Shown: one piece after another, positions 9,701-10,398 of the stretch
Position numbering within the stretch: position 1 is the first letter of the stretch
How the letters are laid out: each line of letters begins with the position of its first letter
From: Candidatus Omnitrophota bacterium
GTDB taxonomy: Bacteria; Omnitrophota; Gorgyraeia; Zapsychrales; Fredricksoniimonadaceae
NCBI GenBank assembly: GCA_017987425.1
Contig: JAGNTT010000054.1
Location: 1-10,398 of the forward strand
Length of the DNA stretch: 10,398 nt
Direction: 5' to 3'
Position numbers and translations under genes: made by a program
Notes under the pieces: model-generated
Seen by the model: the letters and a program-made list of their open reading frames with translations, nothing else
What the model was told of the DNA's origin: nothing
Databases searched by the model: none

Positions 9701-10398
9701 AATCCAGTTGCTGTTATTATTGCCGCTGTCTGTACTGGCAAAAGCGAGAACTGAATTCGTTAATGCGTTCGAATCCTGAACATTGACGCCGAAGACATTC
9801 TGACCGCCGTTGGGAAAGTTGATGTTCCAGTCGCTGCCGGCGACGGTGGAATTAAGAAATATCTTGTTAGGAATAGTGCCTTGCACGTTGAAGGTTCCGT
9901 TGACCGTCTGCGTGGAGCCCGCGGCAAAAAGCATGATCTTGCCTGGTGTGACGGATGTAAAATCGAAGAAGGTAGTGTCGCCGGTAAACGTGGTGCTCTG
10001 GCCATTGTCGTCGAATTCGACCTCACCGGATGAATGTGTGAATGTACCGCCGGTGTGCGTGAAGTTGCCGGCAACCGTAAATGTTCTGCCCGTTCCCGGC
10101 GCCGTCAATGTGCCCGATGTGATGGTGACCGATCCGTTGGCGTCGATATTACCGTTGGTCGCGGTCAACGTACCGCCTCCCAATGTCAATATCGCACCCG
10201 TCGTTAATGTGTTTGTGTTGGTTGAAATGTCAAGCGCTGTCGTGGTCAGCGTCAGATTATTTCCAACCGTTAAATTGCCGTTGGTCTGGAAGGTGTCTTT
10301 GGTGACGTTAGGATCATTGATGACAAGATTATAGTAATCGGTTGCTCCAAAATCTGTAATGATGCGGGAGTTAACCGTGCCGTCGCCGTTACCGACAT
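3707..10398 (-). CDS. Giant outer-membrane protein with adhesin stalk (DUF11, SdrD B-like), large beta-barrel and helical tail; 5' end missing
   Basis: The frame is open from the right edge to a TAA at 3709-3707, giving 2,229 visible residues; the start and any signal peptide lie outside the window. Numbering visible residues from the edge, the order is: beta-solenoid modules (about 1-235), Ig-like and carboxypeptidase-regulatory-like folds (about 245-495), DUF11 (about 530-658), SdrD B-like (about 664-768), a pre-barrel region with YYPIYGD and GTGGSLYYLKN motifs (about 800-1290), a beta-strand run (about 1305-2095) and a helical TPR-like tail (about 2100-2229). I recall this arrangement, with an end like GVGYNFT..DDLTSLSY, from large surface barrels of Gram-negative bacteria, which usually stop at the last strand; here a tail follows. 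It probably acts as a surface adhesin or stalk anchored in the outer membrane; the ligand is unknown. No cysteine was seen. Family placement is from memory; function is inferred. Confidence 0.9.
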   Translation of the reverse strand, partial: VGNGDGTVNSRIITDFGATDYYNLVINDPNVTKDTFQTNGNLTVGNNLTLTTTALDISTNTNTLTTGAILTLGGGTLTATNGNIDANGSVTITSGTLTAPGTGRTFTVAGNFTHTGGTFTHSSGEVEFDDNGQSTTFTGDTTFFDFTSVTPGKIMLFAAGSTQTVNGTFNVQGTIPNKIFLNSTVAGSDWNINFPNGGQNVFGVNVQDSNALTNSVLAFASTDSGNNNSNWIFGNFQINVPFDTRTVGPVPVIIGVGPVSSTIVIRDGSSNVVATTISDSNGNFRVTLGQDDASLGTVTVTSLPVGGATLTPYVGVIGGGGTSVTVVATPSTAQVPTILTPANNARLYTIMPTLTGEGLSGETVTIYASDENGNLLLSTIGTDTVTGGGTYSVTSTTALPKGANYLSVVINGVSSPISTFLLTDPFGYVFDSVTNTAINGAVVTVYKPDGTLAQPGVELDAADVNPYTTGSDGFYNFFAANGNYYMTVNAPGYSYPSSLTSFPGGRTVANGSKGETFTVANVIQQIDHPMDGSPTLLKITKVANKNEARVGDVVTYTVTIENLSALNSVSGTLLNDKIPPGFKYLEDRVLLDGVPTAAPSGQRPLVFDIGSFNPGTTKTLRYQLVVGAGVGSGNYENSAFAKYSNGLVISNHATATVKIGIDPLFDAGTLIGKVFYDLNGNGRQDAPEYDEPQVKTITEGPVANVRLVMEDGTVVTTDANGQFNLAGINPGRHLLRVDERTLPPGSYFTTDKVAIIDVTPGMMIKVNFGIGSDSDEAMTEDEQFFSQNITMSQEPAKPEPRLNVDLFNGELRMFNGVLIEPAEFRIFLNYTPFIDSWKLNVYDRDTKKLVQSFEGTRFDVLNPIYWDGRATGQKIIALDQNYSYSVTLTDANGNKNTSKEKPLNIRVIPDEFALKAEKEKEKPEEYAKRYQEWLDTASDVNITELASIPVDGETVVIDPKGTQIRSVKIIRDKKVFADIPVSEGRRLTAGDLAKGDVNRSVKPLEFILPKGDYDVQVISSAGGAVPAQDEGQLAAVSGAGAPSVAAAGAVPTAGISKHSRKLKIGDDYLMFVAMGDGKVGYNFDQGNVEPIQSTDGFEKGFYQQGKMAYFLKGKVKGKYLVTSSFDSERQKKELFRTLDRETYYPIYGDQSSANYEATNTQGPLYLLVEWDKSSAIWGNYVVDWKDTEFAQFSRSYYGGMIDYKDVSQTPYGDPRTKIAVFNAQIKQRSAHNEMLGTGGSLYYLKNKDLVEGSDRVRIEIRDQVTGLVVTSKDMKEGSDYEIDYKQGRILFWQPVTMLVQTERLIGNGLIQGNPVYVVADYEYSTIDKFDEASQGARLAQAVTDNVTTGVTYVTETQQSRNYELKGVDTTLHINQDARIKAEYAETESQDTGSYISTDGGLSYTELSVGNAANGKAYGITGDARMFNSVGLSAYYKWIQDGFASVATSSQQGKELMGFAMTWDMTPETRMTVRNDIQKLMTNSNLQAELQVGAEKTSTTAMQIIHEAGRLRLTGELQNQQVTNKNQFETVAESDTTTVAGRADYALTPKTDVSLQHEAELSGERGQQTTIGASTQVTDNLAVRATESVGSRGIATSVGATVNTTGKIAVSTDYTQARDSNGLKTDTTTVGATTQLTENVALNSTVARSTSSDGKVTLSTAVGTQAKTNLGGEDGTDINVAVGVAQSNTGESTKTASVGATKQVDEQTAVSTSLAVSQDAANAASTSMSIGAAQQKDEKTNSTAVLSVDQTPGLTPASTLTLSDSRKLNDEYEALVERSIGTSETELRRANKFALARERNGRRLEGSLTRQYGDSPTEISQSNIFGLSGDINDRWALLGSLQRGTVQNHDGTKTDRTALSTGVGYVNKDLETGVDLLKSSTKIELRLDSGSSDQQQFVLYNANEGRITDSAMIFTKVEFARTENTDSNEKLAGYKEIVLGAAYRPVTMDRLNFIAKYTYQENKSPVGQIDTATIDQQRAHIFSADAIYDINERWQLAEKFAYRINEEKVVGFEFNKTHTWLMVHRLNYNVDRNWQVGGEYRKLTQVEAKDSKQGFLLEASRKINDFAKLGVGYNFTTFNDDLTSLSYTAQGPFLRVTGSAYDRTPAERQRARARWLEERISRWAWKMVYNELKRPDSKIVRELNQLYAMADAAAKNGNLEESRQLYTDIVMAGQMMFEEASQFIREQIAFEEKMKQLTVEADDAFKQGELEKARKMWQTVVDEAQKVPGI
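3710..4100 (-). other. C-terminal helical, TPR-like tail of the giant barrel protein
   Basis: After the final strand the sequence turns abruptly alpha-helical: DRTPAERQRARARWLEERIS, then RWAWKMVYNELKRP, then two TPR-like helix pairs, ADAAAKNGNLEESRQLYTDI and ADDAFKQGELEKARKMWQTV. It ends at VPGI. A soluble domain after the last strand of a barrel should face the periplasm. Its repeats have the same helical style as those of the downstream protein, which makes direct contact between the two conceivable, but this is not shown. Confidence 0.7.
4110..6480 (-). other. Very large run of predicted beta strands (probable outer-membrane barrel)
   Basis: From YVVADYEYST to FLRVTGSAYD the sequence alternates polar and apolar residues in 8-12-residue strands joined by short D/N/G/T turns. 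By eye there are about 40-46 candidate strands. The last third (about 4680-4110) is rich in Tyr, Phe and Trp at strand ends, as expected for outer-membrane barrels: KEIVLGAAYRPV, LNFIAKYTYQ, WQLAEKFAYR, WQVGGEYRK, KLGVGYNFT. The middle is a hairpin repeat array almost without aromatics and may not be in the membrane. Barrel identity is well supported for the C-terminal part and less sure for the whole. Confidence 0.65.
4813..5785 (-). repeat. Hairpin repeat array with 96-base (32-residue) period
   Basis: Repeated units have the form T-[TS]-x-[VI]-G-A-T-x-Q-[LV]-T-x-N-x-A-[VL], then an S/T-rich strand and a DG-type turn. Matching codons (the V/I of VGA, or the aligned residue) fall at 5782, 5689, 5608, 5512, 5416, 5308, 5212, 5116, about 5017, 4921 and 4813. 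The intervals are 93, 81, 96, 96, 108, 96, 96, about 99, 96 and 108 bases. Each unit would be one beta hairpin. Units from 5689 to 5116 are the most alike (TIGASTQVT, SVGATVNTT, TVGATTQLT, SVGATKQVD, SIGAAQQKD); those after 5116 keep the spacing but have drifted. Confidence 0.75.
6520..8000 (-). other. Conserved pre-barrel region of the giant surface barrel family
   Basis: This region links the stalk to the strand run. It opens with a beta-rich part (FNGVLIEPAEFRIFLNYTPF then VYDRDTKKLVQSF), has an acidic/basic helix (KAEKEKEKPEEYAKRYQEW) and an Ala/Gly/Pro-rich linker (about 7310-7225). It then carries DDYLMFVAMGDGKVGYNFDQ, GKMAYFLKGKVKGKYLVTSS, ETYYPIYGD (motif YYPIYGD at 6970-6950), a WGNYVVDW strand, and GTGGSLYYLKNKDLVEGSDR through DYEIDYKQGRILF (6692-6524). 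I recall close counterparts of these motifs in other DUF11/SdrD barrel proteins. The role (plug, periplasmic domain or first barrel strands) is not known to me. Confidence 0.6.
8090..8403 (-). other. SdrD B-like domain with EF-hand-type calcium loop
   Basis: GKVFYDLNGNGRQDAPEYDE begins the domain, followed by VRLVMEDGTVVTTDANGQF, then GINPGRHLLRVDERTLPPGS. The loop DLNGNGRQD (8368-8342) has the D-x-N-x-N-G-x-x-D spacing of calcium-binding SdrD B domains. In this protein family the domain sits between the stalk and the barrel region, where calcium would stiffen the joint. Calcium binding is inferred from the motif. Confidence 0.8.
8420..8805 (-). other. DUF11 domain (TIGR01451-type)
   Basis: The segment LLKITKVANKNEARVGDVVT continues into YTVTIENLS, then LLNDKIPPGFKYLEDRVLLDG, FDIGSFNPGTTKTLRYQL and ATATVKIG. 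This is the standard DUF11 layout: K.A....V.VGD.VTYT...N, then D..P.GF.Y, then G.L..G....L.Y...V, then A. DUF11 domains are surface beta-sandwiches, common in giant secreted or outer-membrane proteins next to SdrD B-like domains, as here. Confidence 0.8.
8905..9660 (-). other. Ig-like and carboxypeptidase-regulatory-like beta-sandwich domains
   Basis: About 9660-9135 contains Ig-like sandwich sequence, including IVIRDGSSNVVATTISDSNG and PTILTPANNARLYTIMPTLT followed by GETVTIYASDENG; the second resembles bacterial Ig-like adhesin domains. About 9130-8905, FGYVFDSVTNTAINGAVVTV then TTGSDGFYNFFAANGNYYMT, is the classic carboxypeptidase-regulatory-like fold: G.V.D..T...I.GA.V followed by T..DG.Y.F. 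These domains most likely act as rigid spacers in the stalk. Confidence 0.65.
9690..10398 (-). other. Beta-solenoid-like adhesin modules at the visible N-terminal end
   Basis: This Gly/Asn/Thr-rich stretch has short repeating strand units such as GNLTVGNNLTL, TLTLGGGTLTATNGN, TFTVAGNFTHTGGTF and STQTVNGTFNVQGTI, ending in a VQDSNAL...DSGNNNSNWIF block. This pattern is typical of secreted right-handed beta-helix or filamentous-haemagglutinin-like surface proteins. I recall the closing DSGNN..NW.F form from uncultured Omnitrophota proteins. Further modules probably continue beyond the edge. Confidence 0.65.

Noticed and set aside
10187..10189. TTG at 10189 as the start of the giant gene
   Set aside because: The same frame stays open upstream to the window edge and already encodes solenoid-type sequence, and no signal peptide follows the TTG, so the true start is outside the window.

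Overview
The window holds two large genes, both on the minus strand and both cut by a window edge. The upstream gene (10398 down to 3707; its start lies beyond the right edge) encodes a giant outer-membrane protein of at least 2,229 residues. The downstream gene (3598 down to 1; its end lies beyond the left edge) encodes a secreted, highly charged coiled-coil and TPR-like protein of at least 1,199 residues. A 108-base AT-rich gap separates them. I see no RNA genes, mobile elements, CRISPR arrays or credible plus-strand genes.

The giant protein is modular. From the N-terminal side it has beta-solenoid-like adhesin modules (10398 to about 9690), Ig-like and carboxypeptidase-regulatory-like beta-sandwiches (about 9660-8905), a DUF11 domain (about 8805-8420), an SdrD B-like domain with an EF-hand-type calcium loop (about 8403-8090), and a conserved region ahead of the barrel (about 8000-6500). 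A very long run of predicted beta strands follows (about 6480-4110), then a C-terminal alpha-helical, TPR-like tail (about 4100-3710). Inside the strand run is an array of roughly 32-residue hairpin units repeating with a 96-base period. The second protein has a signal peptide, eight divergent 45-50-residue helical repeats carrying a P-x-[FY]-[KQ]-[SA]-T type motif, long Lys/Glu/Gln-rich coiled coils and Pro/Ala-rich linkers.

The organism is probably an uncultured Gram-negative (diderm) bacterium. GC is moderate (about 50 percent in coding DNA, about 31 percent in the gap). The solenoid modules, the SdrD/DUF11/barrel architecture and the helical tail resemble proteins I associate with Candidatus Omnitrophota. 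Related barrel architectures also occur in Desulfuromonadales/Geobacter-like and gamma-proteobacterial genomes. The assignment rests on recalled family resemblance, not on a search.

A plausible joint reading, which is inference, is an envelope-spanning surface apparatus. The giant barrel would anchor a long adhesive surface stalk, its helical tail would sit in the periplasm, and the co-directional repeat/coiled-coil protein would be a periplasmic scaffold able to contact that tail. Neither visible reading frame contains a cysteine, which fits two extracytoplasmic proteins.
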